From Paraphysomonas bandaiensis (Eukaryota; Chrysophyceae), in the NCBI GenBank assembly GCA_965644295.1, contig CBFFRP010000164.1:1-64000 (forward strand): a stretch of DNA of 64,000 nucleotides, read 5' to 3'. Positions 31,779 to 43,691 of the stretch are shown piece after piece. Every line of letters starts with the position of its first letter. The first letter of the stretch is position 1. Both the position numbers and the translations under genes were made by a program. The notes beneath the pieces are model-generated. The model was not told where the DNA came from, did not search any database, and was given only the letters and a program-made list of their open reading frames with translations.

Positions 31779-34700
31779 CTACATTCGGCCGGAGTGAATA
31801 ATATCGGACTGCATTTGTCTTCCCTTTAACGAACCTAAACTTTGCTTCACTAGCCGTTCATTTAAAGGTAATGCGTAACCCTGCTCCACAAAAAAAGTGT
31901 AAAAAACACTGGAATCAACACAACAACTAACCTTAAGTTTGTTTTCATGCAACAGACGAGCAATAAAATTATCTACAGGGGCATTGATAGGCATGGACGA
32001 CAGAAGCTTTCTCGCGCCGGTTGGGGACAGTAAATACGCATGTAGTTGCCATAAGTAGTTCACTCGCAAAAGTTTGTGTTCATATTTTATATTCGCATTT
32101 CGCGGCTTGACATAACCGAGGAAGCATATATCCGTGTCACTAGGCAGCTTTCCTATTACATCACATACATTTGATAAGAAGTTTACAGTACTCTTTATTT
32201 CTGCGTCATCCTCCATCACAAGAAAGTATTTCGATTTGTTAGACTGCCACTGACTAAAGAGGTGAATATTGTCGATGATATCTCTTTCACCATTTCTTTC
32301 AAACTTTAACAACTGACGGGGATAGTCGATACATATCGGGGGCATGTGCTTCATGGCTTTGACACCGTTACCTCCAAGCTTAAATTTACAGGTATTCTGT
32401 GTCCAATTGTATATACACTTCCATACTATTGCATGACTAGCCGCACATGCTCTTTCAGAAGGTGTCATCGGAGTTGCAGTATTCACAGCGCATGATGTGT
32501 CGAACTTTGCGTTCAACGTTGAGTCCCAGTGGGTACCCACCGCCTCAGAATGTATGGACTCGGTTGTGGTCGTTGAATCGGTCAATGTGTTTAATGAATT
32601 TGGTGCACGGTGTCCTCTAGCATCCACTGCAGACACACGGATCCCAAGGAGATTGTGCTGCTCACATTGGTGTAGGCACTGCCTCCATCTGTAACGAACC
32701 CAAACCATAAACACCCATACACCGTAGCATATTCAGAAGTATACCTGTCGGCCCTAGCATCTAGGTTAATTATAAAGGCGGGACATTGTCTATACAGAAG
32801 TTGCCATGCCCAGTTTAACAGCTTGGTGGCAGGGGTCGAAGAAATGGAAAACGAAATACGACAGGGATTGAACAAGCATTCAGCACATGTGAACATATCC
32901 ATCAACACATCTCTTCTAGATTTACCTACCCATGGCTTAGGAATCCGCAGCAACCCTCTGTTGATAGCATTAATATACCTTGCGATCATGGAAATGCGGA
33001 ATTTACCTGATTGCTTCAGATGCAACTATGTGAAGGTTTCGTAGTGTCACATTGGACTGAGAGTCAAGCCGCAGTTCCGCCGTAGCTATGGAGGTGCATT
33101 CACGTAGAAGGCCACGCAACGAACAAGTGTACAGTGCTACGACAACCTCAAACATGCACACAGACAAAGCGGTGAGAATATGAAGCACTGCCTGAGCAAG
33201 ACAGTCAGGAAGGTGATCATCTTCATCTTGCTTCAGCAATTCAGAGTAAGCCACCTTCATAATGTGATTGACAGAAAGAACAGCATCTTTGAATACTTTC
33301 GGTGATACCGACGTGCACTGAACAAAGTCTATCGGCAAAACCAAGTCATCGGAACCGTCCATGCCTATAGGCCGAATGTCTTGATCAAGAGGTGATGCAC
33401 TTGGATACCGCATTGCCTGCAGAGAAAGCGTACAATTGCTAGTGGCAGACGATACATACGTCTCAAGTACTTTCGTCCACCCCTCATAACCGCGTCCCTC
33501 ATACTCCATCAGACCACTCTGCAGAACACCGTCCAAAAATCGTAGATTCTTAATAATATCTGATACATCTGCAATTTCAATACTTCCATTCGTATTACGT
33601 AAAATAGATTTCCAGTGGTTTTGCAAAGACGAAACAGCGTAGATCTCTAAATAGGGCACACTAGTAGTAGTTTCTGTTTTCTCCATAGTAGATTGAGCCA
33701 TTCCATTGATTGAAATCAAACGATCAATACAATAAACTGTTGGTGTAGCGCCAGGTGTACCCGTTTCACTCCCACGCTTCAACATAGTATACCAGGCCTT
33801 GTATATAGCACAAAGAGATTGAGCCATGCTGCCTACATTCATAACTCCCAGATGCGCAAATATATCTGGTGATGATATACAGTGCTTCGTATCACTTTCC
33901 GTTGAACATCGAGTTAACGCCTTGTGAATAATGTTCCACAAACCCTCATGCCTGGTAGTAACTGTAATTTCATTCAGAAATACCTCGTCCAGTAATGACA
34001 CATCACCAACGGAAGTAATTGGGATTGAAGAGCTTTCCCTATTCCACTTGCGCAGGACATTGCGAATGTCTTGTCCAGGAGTATTTTTATTCATGTGTGG
34101 TGAATAAGTTTCAAGTGTAACATCAGCACATATTTGCACGTAGTGCTCAATGTGTTCATAACAATACACAACTTCTGTTTCATTCAATAACTGGAGCAAC
34201 TCTTTAGTACTGTGTGGTGCATACTCTTCAGCAACCTTGACGAGCTGGCTTCTTAATGGCACCAATGTCTCTATCAATTTCATCTGCACATCGTGTAAGG
34301 AAAACGAATTTCAATGAATAGCACGCATACATATTTATACTTCCGTATTTGGAACATAGCTGCCCGAAAAGCTGGTATTAAGTAAAAACACTGACGAAAT
34401 CTGGAACAGTTACTGAAAGATGATATTCGAGACATTAGCTCTGGTAAAGCGCATAGCACACCAACAGCACATCCGCGTACATCTACATTGACGCTCAAAC
34501 AAGCAAACTTTTTGAGAAAATAAGTCAAAGTGTCTAATTTATCCTGGATGACGACTTTCAGTTATAAGAACATCATATAGCAATATACATACCGACAAGA
34601 CGGTCGACTTTAGTATAACAGCAGTGGCAATGCAAGTTTTGAGGTGCGATACAACCATACCAGAGCTCTCCAATGGAGGTAGGTGTTCATCGTCACTATC

Positions 34701-36243
34701 CGAATCACGTTCGTTTTCTGCTTGTTCCTGCACTGGGGGAATGTCGCTGCTGTTAGCACGATAGCGCAAATTGCATTCCTTATCTTCAGCAGAGCAAGGG
34801 TCACAAAGAGAAGTCCATTCATCAGTGGTCAGGAGGTCCTCCTCAAACTCATCACCGCGGTCGCCCCCACTCTCACTTTCAGAACTTGAGCTTGAGTCTC
34901 CAAACATGGCGTTCATTTCACTAAGAAGACTCTTTTCTCGTCGGGGCATTCTCGATTCCGTACTAGTCGTACATAATCTGCCATCGGTGATGCTGTTTTG
35001 ACCTTTGTCATATGCACTTGAATCCAAGCTGGTGGTACAATTCGAAGTAACAGTGCCATTCGAGGCACTGCTGTCTGACATATCGCCACCAAACATTGCG
35101 AGACGCATTCTAGCCTTCTGTCTCGATAAATTTCCTGAACCCGCTGAAAAAGCTCGGAGTTGCAGCGTACTCAGTGTTGTTTGATACACCATTTGCTGGG
35201 TTTCTGAAGAAGATACCGCTGATAAGGACAATAAAAGGGTTGTAAGTAGATCAATATACTTTTTCACAGGAACAAATGAACCTTCCGTAATAATATATTC
35301 CCATTGGGTTGCATGAGTTCCACAAAACTCACATACGTGTCGATATATAGCGTCGGCAGATATCTGCGCTGGGAGCACGACAAGGGCCCGAGAAACAGAG
35401 TAAACAGTTTCATGAGATAGTTGAGACATAATATGCCTTGCCGCTTCTTCGTGAGAGCATCCCCCATTTCCTTTCTTCTTATCATGCTTAGATTTTTTTT
35501 TGGAAGAAATCGGTCTTATGTGAAGTTGTGAAATTTTACCCCAGCCAATCCCCGTTGGTTCTGACCGTGTGAGGGTTGCAGTGCTACTTTTAGAATGCAC
35601 TAAGTTCGAGGAAGGTATTTCACATCGCTCTTCCAGAGTTCCCTCTTTGGCAACAGGAAGCACTAAGTGTGCGCTGTCCTGCACGTGTAGACCATCTGGT
35701 ACTGCAGTGGAAGCTTCATTACTACCGTCCGACTGATTGTCACTGTCACTGTCCCATGACATATTGTCCAATGCATTATCCACAGCACTTCCAATATCAT
35801 AATTAAAAGCAGATGTACTATCAGCAGGTGGAGCCGGAACAGAGAGTGGACGCGCAAGTGAATCGCAAGACACTGCAGGCAACCAACCTTTATTCGTGGT
35901 AGAAGTAGCATCGAGATCTGATACACGAGATTTTTTGGAAGGAGGTACAATATCAATTTGATCACTATTTCTAGAAAATTTCCTACGGTTCCATTCATAC
36001 ATAAACCAGTATATACTTGATAGAATTACAGGTATACCTGCTTGATTGCTTTGAGAGGGATGTATCAGTGAATGATGGTTCTGCAAATCCAGATAATGTC
36101 TTCTGTCTTGATAATGCAAGTTTTTTCTCTAAACTTTCTATTTTTTCTTTTAAATTTGTATTCTCTTGACGAAGTTTTTCCATTGCTTTACTTGCATTGA
36201 CCACCGCAGCTTCCATACGTTTGATATATGCATCTTTATCCAT
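31779..36243 (-). CDS. Coiled-coil/helical protein fused to a GT25 glycosyltransferase domain
   Basis: Proposed exons on the minus strand: 36243-36038, 35982-34593, 34543-34331, 34283-33007, 32957-32745, 32688-31779; all phases agree; 1402 residues. Introns are 46-56 bp, GT-AG. The N-terminus has a short coiled coil (KLRQENTNLKEKIESLEKKL), then a Ser/Asp-rich disordered stretch with PPSKKSR, then about 500 helical residues of no family I know. The C-terminal about 340 residues are glycosyltransferase family 25: FIINLDARADRWRQCLHQ, AVDARG, SERACAASH, VMEDDAEI (DxD-like) and YLLSPTGARKLL. GT25 enzymes add sugars to collagen-like hydroxylysine, LPS or other acceptors. The 33007/32957 join is the key inference. 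Without it, exon D stops at 33003 and a separate GT25 gene could start at the ATG 32989, leaving only 13 bp between genes. Confidence 0.65.
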
Positions 36244-36606
36244 GTTATTATAGATATTTCGATGAGATATTACAGTGTGCTAGAACATGATAATATGATG
36301 CTATGTATCGTATAGAGCACGACTAGTTTGCTCATGTGGACTCTGCATGTTAGAATGATGATTCGATGTGTAGATGGGCCGGTGACCAATAGTACAGTAG
36401 TACAATGCAGTTGTCACCTATATATACATTGTACTGCTGTACATAATCCAGGAGTACAACATCTGCTGGTGTCCACTTCGCTTTGCTAGGAATTCCTATG
36501 TGTCATCAGATACACTGTATACTGCACTGCTGTACTAATGTACCCCTGTACTGCTCCACTATGTATGTACCAGGATCATGATCATTTTGTGGAGGAGCGC
36601 TGCAGT

Positions 36607-36643
36607 GTATACCAGTATACCAGTATACGAGTATACGTATACC
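36607..36643. promoter_or_regulatory. GTATAC-palindrome cluster in a divergent promoter
   Basis: Four to five overlapping GTATAC palindromes lie between the divergent starts at 36243 (-) and 36787 (+). TACAGTAGTAC / GTACTGCTGTAC phrases lie at 36391-36440. Similar clusters occur upstream of other genes (see findings). Confidence 0.4.
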
Positions 36644-36711
36644 CCCCTAATCCTCGTGTGCCTACGGCTGTATATGACACTTGCAAGGTCATGCATACCA
36701 TACTGTCCATA

Positions 36712-36720
36712 TATATATAA
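36712..36720 (+). promoter_or_regulatory. TATA-like box of the acireductone dioxygenase gene
   Basis: tatatataa lies 67-75 bp before the ATG at 36787, in otherwise mixed sequence. Confidence 0.4.
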
Positions 36721-36786
36721 CTCCATTGCTCATATTGCTGCATCTATCACACACAGACATATTCAACTCGAACTAATCTATCTAAA

Positions 36787-37453
36787 ATGACAATTTCTGC
36801 ATGGTATATGGACAATGAAGAAACAGATCAGGTGGGATATCATCTCATGACTTGTGTGCGCTATGTCATATACACTATCACAGAGGTTGCCCCACAAGAC
36901 TGACCCGGTACGTCCTGTACCAAAGCAGAAGTTGATCGATCTCGGTGTTCTTTTCTGGGAAAATATTCAAGGTATAATATGTTTGTGATGTGGTATTATG
37001 TTTCATAGTTTGACAGGTGAGGATGATCCCAAGCTTGCAGAAATCAAAGCAGAGAGAGGATACACCTATTCAGATGTTATTGAGTGCTGTCCAGAGAAGT
37101 TACCTGGATATGAAACTAAAATCTTGAATTTTTTTGAGGAGCATATTCATCGTGACGAAGAGATTCGATTCTGTGTGGACGGATCCGGATATTTTGATGT
37201 GAGAGACGAAAACGATGAGTGGATCCGAATTGAGCTTGGAAAAGGCGATATGATTATATTGCCTGAAGGAATTATGCACCGCTACACAAACGATATGAAC
37301 AACTATATCAAAGCTATGCGTCTGTTCGTTGGAGAGCCTGTCTGGACTCCTTACAATAGAAACGAGATTGCCGATGATGACGACAGCGTTGTCAAGTACA
37401 AGGAGAACTTCATTGTGAAGAACAAAAAGGCCAAAGTTGAAGCATCCGCGTAG
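36787..37453 (+). CDS. ARD: Acireductone dioxygenase (methionine salvage)
   Basis: Exons 36787-36831, 36884-36971, 37017-37453; 189 residues, the usual family length. Converts acireductone with O2 to the keto-acid precursor of methionine plus formate (Fe form) in the methylthioadenosine salvage cycle. It starts [15 protein letters not shown], then RLPHKTD after intron 1, GVLFWEN, RGYTYSD, and the cupin core [20 protein letters not shown] with the two His and Glu metal ligands. GIMHRYT supplies the third His. The three exons join in phase with family conservation on both sides of each intron (52 and 45 bp). The acidic/basic C-terminal tail is variable in the family. Cytosolic or nuclear. Confidence 0.93.
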
Positions 37454-38093
37454 GCTAATGGTAATGTTGTGATGCTTTCGTAGTTGGGGAGTCGATTAAT
37501 TAACTCACGAACCTTACTAATAATTCATGACTATTATTTTGTTGAAGTCAAGTGTCAACATTTTTAAGACATCAGGCTTTCAAAACCAATATATACGATG
37601 TATGTATACCATATACTCCACTAATATATATCTTACTGACTGATTCCCAAAATACGATAGTTGTGATGAGGGGTTTGACTTCGATAAATGCAATTGCGAA
37701 TAGCCCGCTATTTAGCATTGCAATATTCATTATTGAAGATTGGCAATTGAGCCAGCTATATATCTCAAGTGCCTTAAAGCATTGTTTGAATTTCGCTATA
37801 TATGGAATGCAACCGTAATAAACACTAACTTCACCGTTGAACACACAGGTGAAGTGTCTTCATGAGCAACGAAGTCACTGCGTAGTTGATGACAAATAGT
37901 ATATTATTTATTCACGGAAACACTCTCATTAGCCTAAATCTAGCTATGAACTACGAGCCACCACAATTAGACAGTCTTCACTACACTGATATCAAAAATA
38001 TGTACTTGTGTGCGCGCATTAGTGCACCGATGCAAAGTGTGGGTCCGTCAGAGGTCATAGTCTATTTTCCTATATATGTCCCCGCCGCGATAA
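37454..38093. other. Intergenic between convergent genes
   Basis: AT-rich; no gene, RNA or repeat was recognised. It lies between the 3' ends of the dioxygenase (+) and the acyl-CoA dehydrogenase (-). Confidence 0.5.
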
Positions 38094-40122
38094 CTATTTA
38101 ATCAAACCACTGGTGTTTCTCTCGATAATGTATTTTGACATATCGCTCGGGTATACAAATGAGCCGTAATTCAAACCCGAATTAAGTCTATCGCGCTTAA
38201 TTCGGGATGCTATATACGCTTCTGCAACCTACGTATAAATACAGTAAATATGACTGAATGGTTAGAAAATCGAAAGTATATACCATCGGGTCTCCATATC
38301 GTGCCATGACAGAGGCTTGCATTGCCAATGCGAGCATGTCTACTAACCGCCTGGCCTCACGCTGTATCATAGGACTCATTATGTTCTCAGACGCTGCACG
38401 GGAAACTCTTTTCTCTATATCCGATATAAACTCGTCTAGAGAAGGATCCATTCCGCATGCGAGCTTTATGTCCCTCAATAATACCGGGAAAGATTTGTGA
38501 GCACGCAGAACATCCAGCGCAATTATATTCCCAGACCCCTCCCATATTGCGTTCAGAGGACTTTGACGATAGAGCATTCCCATGTTAAAATCTTCGACAT
38601 AGCCATTGCCCCCAAACGCCTGATTGACGCAGTATAAATATCAATATAAAAGGAACGTAAAAACATGTGCACACCTCCATGCACTCGTATGCGAATCCAG
38701 GATATCTCTTCGTTACCCAGTACTTTCCAACTGCAACCCCAATTCGGAAGAGTTCCTGTGCCTCTGTATACTCTGTATCAGTGCGCTTCAGTTTCTCCAC
38801 CATTGGCCCAGCCCCAGATGTCAAAAACGCGGCAGGAATATTACGATGATGCAGAGATGAATCATAAGCGCCGGCCAAGTGCAGGGCAGTCAATGTATGA
38901 GCTTCAGACTCCACACACAGATCAGTCAGTAAATTTTCCATAAGTGGATGCGCAATGAGAGGTGAGCCAAACGACTTTCGATGCGTCTACAAAGCAAATA
39001 AAACAATTGTAAAACAAATCCAGAAAGATATCGCAGTGTGAGCTCACCACGTGATTGAGGGCTTGTTGCAAAGCTCGTCGTGCCCCCCCTGCACTCCCAA
39101 GGACACAATCTAGCCTGGTACTCTGTACCATCTCAATGATAGTCTTCACACCTCTGCCCTCCTCACCAAGCATAACAGCATGTGCATCATCATACTCCAC
39201 TTCACTGGACGCGTTTGCTCGATCTCCGACTTTGTCTTTGAGTCGCATTACTCTAAAGCCCGTGTTACGAGTACCATCAGGTAGCCACCGGGAGACGATG
39301 AAGCATGATGGGGTATCCTTTCCACGAGTCATAGCCAGTGTTAAAAATATATCGCTCATCGGAGCGGAGGTGAACCACTGTGAATACCGTTATTCCACTG
39401 TAGAAATTAAGAAATGTACATTGTATCATCCATACCTTGTGGCCGCGCAGCGTGTATGATGCATCATGACCAGTGCGAGCAGGATCCAGTGGAGTTGCCA
39501 ATGTCGTGTTTGCTCTCACGTCAGACCCGCCTTGTTTCTCGGTCATCGACATTCCTGCTGTTATAGCCACCTTTTCTTCAATCGGTACATCCCGAGGATC
39601 GTAATCCATGGTACACAACTTGTCAACGAGGTCAGTCCTTCCCCACTTTAGCAAAGGTGGAACAGCCGCGGTGGTCATTACCAAAGGACAGCAGTGTCCA
39701 GGCTCGAGCTGATTCTCCATATAAATCAGTCCCGCTCGAGCAACATGTGAACCGGCTTCAGCAGTAGCGTGACCAAATGCCGATACACCATTGCGAAGGC
39801 CTTGCTGCATTAAGTGGTGGTAGCTGTCGTGATAATCAATCACATCAATTCTACGTCCATAGGAGTCAAACTGACGTAATGTGGGTTTATTCTTCTCCGC
39901 CAAAGTAGCATGCTTCATGTTCGCTGCTGTGCCACATAACTCCCCATACTTATGAAGTCTGTCTCTGTGAGTCTCAAGGATGAATTCTGAACTCGATAGT
40001 ACAGGATCTGCAGTGCATAAATTAATATTCTCCAGTGGAGATGATTGATTGAAAACAGTATGTGTCACACTGGAGAATCCTCTCATGGAGCATCTCCTCA
40101 TCACTCTATTTAGTTTCAGCAT
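38094..40122 (-). CDS. AidB-like acyl-CoA dehydrogenase, probably mitochondrial
   Basis: Five exons: 40122-39436, 39377-39048, 38986-38675, 38619-38284, 38228-38094; 599 residues, all phase 0. An FAD flavoprotein of the acyl-CoA dehydrogenase superfamily, AidB branch. The Arg-rich N-terminus (MLKLNRVMRRCSMRGFSS) fits a mitochondrial presequence. Motifs: VFNQSSPLENINL, GMSMTEKQGGSDVRANTT, joined GHK-WFTSAPMSD, CFIVSRWLPDGTRNTGF, GDRANASSEVEYDDAHA, LGEEGRGVKTIIEMV, TRLDC, joined HV-THRKSFGSPL, joined ME-AFGGNGYVEDFNM, and IWEGSGN. The last exon (VAEAYIASRI) is short and easily missed; it restores the family's C-terminus. Substrate unknown; branched-chain or aromatic acyl-CoA oxidation is possible. 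Confidence 0.9.
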
Positions 40123-42025
40123 ATATATAATTGAATTCGTTATGTATTATCACAATCGTATTGTACTTAATCAAACAAATCTCTACTGTTTTGAATGAGC
40201 TGATTAGCTTCTTATACACAGAGTTGTAGAATAAATACCAGTATGAACTATGAACACAAGCAACTTATATGACAGTCTATAGACATACTATACTATAGTA
40301 CTATACTATATGTACAGTAGTATGATACTATCATTGCTGTATGATAGATTCTCGTAGAGTGGTCTATACAGCAGTGTATGGTATACCACTTTCTAGCTAT
40401 TATTTCAATCAATATCCCCTAAAAAACTAAATAACAGGGTTTTATCATAATAGTCAGTATTTATAGTACAAAATATGATAAAAATCTGATATTTTGATGT
40501 CATGTCTGTTGAACTGTACAGTATCTTGTAACTGTAAATAGATGACACTGATATCTTGTTAAGCCAACTTGCAAATGCTGACCGTTCAATTCAATTGACC
40601 TCAAGCATTGAGCAAACTATTAAAACTCAAACTTAGTAGAGAATTCATAATAAATATAACATTGATGTTGATTTCTATATCAGTCATTGATAGTGTATAG
40701 TTAAGAGTGAGGATCATATGTACAAAATCAATAAACAAAATACATAGAGATAACTCCATCTATATCAGTTGAATCAGATTAATGGAGAAAAAGGATTACC
40801 TTATATGGAACTCTTTTTCTTTTGCTCTCGACGCCGATGCTCGGATTGGATCATTTCTTCCCATCCACTCCATATAAGGAGACTTTCTAATATGGACTCT
40901 CGGCGCCGATTGTAAAGTGTTTTCATTTTCTTTTTGAAGAGTTCCGTATAAGGCGCCTCTAAGCTGTATTGCCTAAGTGTTTCCGTGTTGGACCATATTA
41001 AATACCGCAATTCAGGTCACCCAAATATACATGTATAAATCCGTTGCGTAGAATGGCATGAAAACACACATTTCTATGAAAATATAGGAGTTCTAGGGAT
41101 ACGGCAGCTTCGATCAGTGTCTACTAAGAAGTCAATACAGATCACTCTGCCTTCATTGAATCTTAATGGATACAGGAGATGATAAGGGGTCCTCATTCGG
41201 AGGTATAGATATGACCACATATGGCAATCTAATAGTATACAGTAAATAGATTGAGTGAAATGACGTTTGATCTGATGCATTGTATTAGCTATTGGGTTTA
41301 ATAAACAATATAATACTCAAGCTATGAATTAATTCATATGATTGGGTGCTGTTACCTACAGGAGAATTCTGAAAGCACGTCCTATGTGTGCCATTCCAAG
41401 TTGAACTTGTAGGTAGCTAGATGTTCTCTGCAAAATCAAACTAATATAAGTGGATATGCTTTCTTAAAAAACATAAATGAAAAGAACATAGATGACATTG
41501 CATCTGCGTACATTACAAATATCTACCTCGAAATGACTTCGTTTAGCATATTAGAATTTCACTCAATATCTTGGTATCGCCAAATATGAGATCAGGGTTA
41601 TGATATAGGAGGGTGCAGAGCTACAACCGCCATGAGTCCCTCTACAGCACCTTCTTATCTTATTCTACTGCTATGACTGATTCCTCTCTGCCCCTCATAT
41701 TTTCTTTCTTTCTTCTCCTTTTATTCAATGCAGATTGAAGCTTAGTAATAGTAAGAAGAATGTTGTGATTATTAGAGTGTAAAGTGATGAATACAATAAT
41801 ATCGGAAAGAGTGAATAATAATGCAGAACATAACTATTATGCACAACGGAATAGTTAGAAGTATAACTGACAATGACGATCAAATATCTTTCACATATAC
41901 TATAATTAATTCAGCTCATGATATATTTATTGAACATTATATTTCACATATTATGCTATCTTATATTAATAATAATGAATATGATGAATCCACTCAATGA
42001 AATATACTCCACCTCAATGAAATAA
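40123..42025. other. Intergenic, AT-rich, with a small inverted-repeat unit
   Basis: No gene. Has TACAGTAGTAT and GGTATACC phrases at 40311-40323 and 40365-40388, upstream of the acyl-CoA dehydrogenase start. 40797-40957 is an inverted-repeat unit. About 41754-41790 repeats a phrase also found at 29160-29196 (gaagaatgttgtgattatta gagtgtaaa). Confidence 0.5.
40797..40957. repeat. MITE-like unit with ~27-bp terminal inverted repeats
   Basis: ccttatatggaactctttt near 40799 is the reverse complement, with mismatches, of aaaagagttccgtataagg-like sequence ending at 40957. The interior holds two gcgccg phrases. No clear target duplication. Confidence 0.5.
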
Positions 42026-42029
42026 TCAG

Positions 42030-42345
42030 TAAACTGTGGATTATAGTTGGACACGAGCACCTTGCCTTCGGGAATTTTTCATACCAGGAGGGGGTACATG
42101 TATATATGTCTTCCTCGAGGCCGGTATTTATATAAGTAGTTGTGAAGTCAATCTGAGGGAATTTGAGTTTCATAATAGATTAGTGTTCGCAGTGATGTCG
42201 CCTTTTAGCTACAGGGCTGTACATGTCTTTGGGTGAATCCCTGAGCGACCAGTCGAGCCTTGAACTTAACTTCATTTTGTTTCCTTTATATTTTGAAGAT
42301 AAGCTTTCCTTTAATGGCTAGTGCTCCCGGTGGTAAAGGGGCATA
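42030..42345 (-). pseudogene. Second Ty1/copia RT relic
   Basis: Minus strand: LPPGALAIKGKLIFK (cf. LPxGKxxIxxKWVFK), then FKARLVAQGFTQ, KATSLRTLI, QIDFTTTY and LEEDIYMYPPPGM, in several frames with stops. These are successive blocks of a copia-type reverse transcriptase N-terminus. The catalytic YVDD is not present, so it is only a 300-bp remnant. It is distinct from the relic at 29.4-30.3 kb, being less diverged in the KARLVA block. Confidence 0.65.
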
Positions 42346-43690
42346 TCTCCAACATCCTTTCCTTTGAAGAGCGGATACTACTCTGTTTATTGTGTTTATT
42401 CACTGCTGTTGATGTTTCCCTGAGATCGCATCTTGTACACACTTTGGTGTATTCGTTAGTTCCTCAATATCATTACGACTACTAGCATGCATATAACAAT
42501 ATCGATATTGTGTATTTTACGTATGTATTGTTTGTCATGTGCCATATGATACACTGTGCAATAACATCACATCTGTTTGCACCATTACCAAATTTGCGTA
42601 GATTTACCATTATATTATCATTGAACATTCTATTATTTCACATGTACTATCTTAAATTATGATGAATCCTAATATATTCATTGTTGTAACGACATCAGCA
42701 CCAAAGCAACCCCTAACTTCACAAGTCATATTGTACCGAAGTGAAGGATTAGTCACCTAGTAGCTTCTCAAAGTAAAATTACATAGGAACTAGCTTGGGA
42801 TAATCTCACGTCGTGCTCATCTCACCAAAACACAAAACATAAAATATATACACACTAAAGACAACATCCTACTCTGACACTGCTGACGAAACTGATAACA
42901 CTGAGCGATGTTATAGTAGACATGACAACAACATAATACACGACCACCAAAACCGATAAATTAGACTTATCTCACCATTAATAGTTAACACTCTTAAGCT
43001 GATCTAGGTCATTTAAAGAAACTTTCTATGATCACTTCGAACATCTCTGACTCTCTCCTAATTACTTTTTCAAATGCTTTTTTATCATATATAACAACTC
43101 TACACAGGGTTTTTGTAGAGATATCAGAGGATAAATTACCAGCAATTTGATATAGATTAAAGGATAATATGATACAATATATTGCGATTTTGAACAGTCC
43201 GTCGGGGTCTACACATTCATGCTCTATTCCTAATGATACTCTATCTCTAATCTTAATATGTTCATAAAAATAGGTCCCAACAATTATAATGACATTACCG
43301 TTACTGGTTACCAGGCTCTGGCTCAGATAAGACTAGTTTGTCGCAGTTGTGAATTATAAAGATTGAGATTTATAACTTCCTAAATTTCAGCTCTTCAATG
43401 GAAAGTAACTTTGAAACTGAAGTTACCATATTGAGAAAAGTTGTGAAGTTAAGATGACTAACAACCACCTTGCCAGCTGAAGAGAGGGGTTTTATTATTT
43501 CACTGAACTGTTCGTAAGGCTACACAGCTGAGTGGAAAATGTTTTGTAATACACAGGAAAGGTATGACTATCTCGCCCCAGTTTTTGTTAGTGTAGAAAG
43601 ATCAAAAGAATCTGCTATGTCACTTATATGTAGAAGCTAACTATCGTATGTGTGAATACAGAATAATGACATCAAAAGTACACAAGAGTT
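42346..43690. other. Intergenic, no signal seen
   Basis: AT-rich with scattered short repeats. No coding potential on either strand that I could support. Confidence 0.5.
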
Positions 43691-43691
43691 A

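Noticed and set aside
32745-32989. Independent GT25 gene starting at ATG 32989
   Set aside because: Not excluded, but it would leave 13 bp between genes, and the ATG lies inside a well-formed in-phase 49-bp intron; the fused model is preferred.
38160-38210. Hairpin around cccgaattaagtctatcgcg near the 3' end of the acyl-CoA dehydrogenase
   Set aside because: The sequence is inside the proposed last coding exon; the short stem is likely coincidental.
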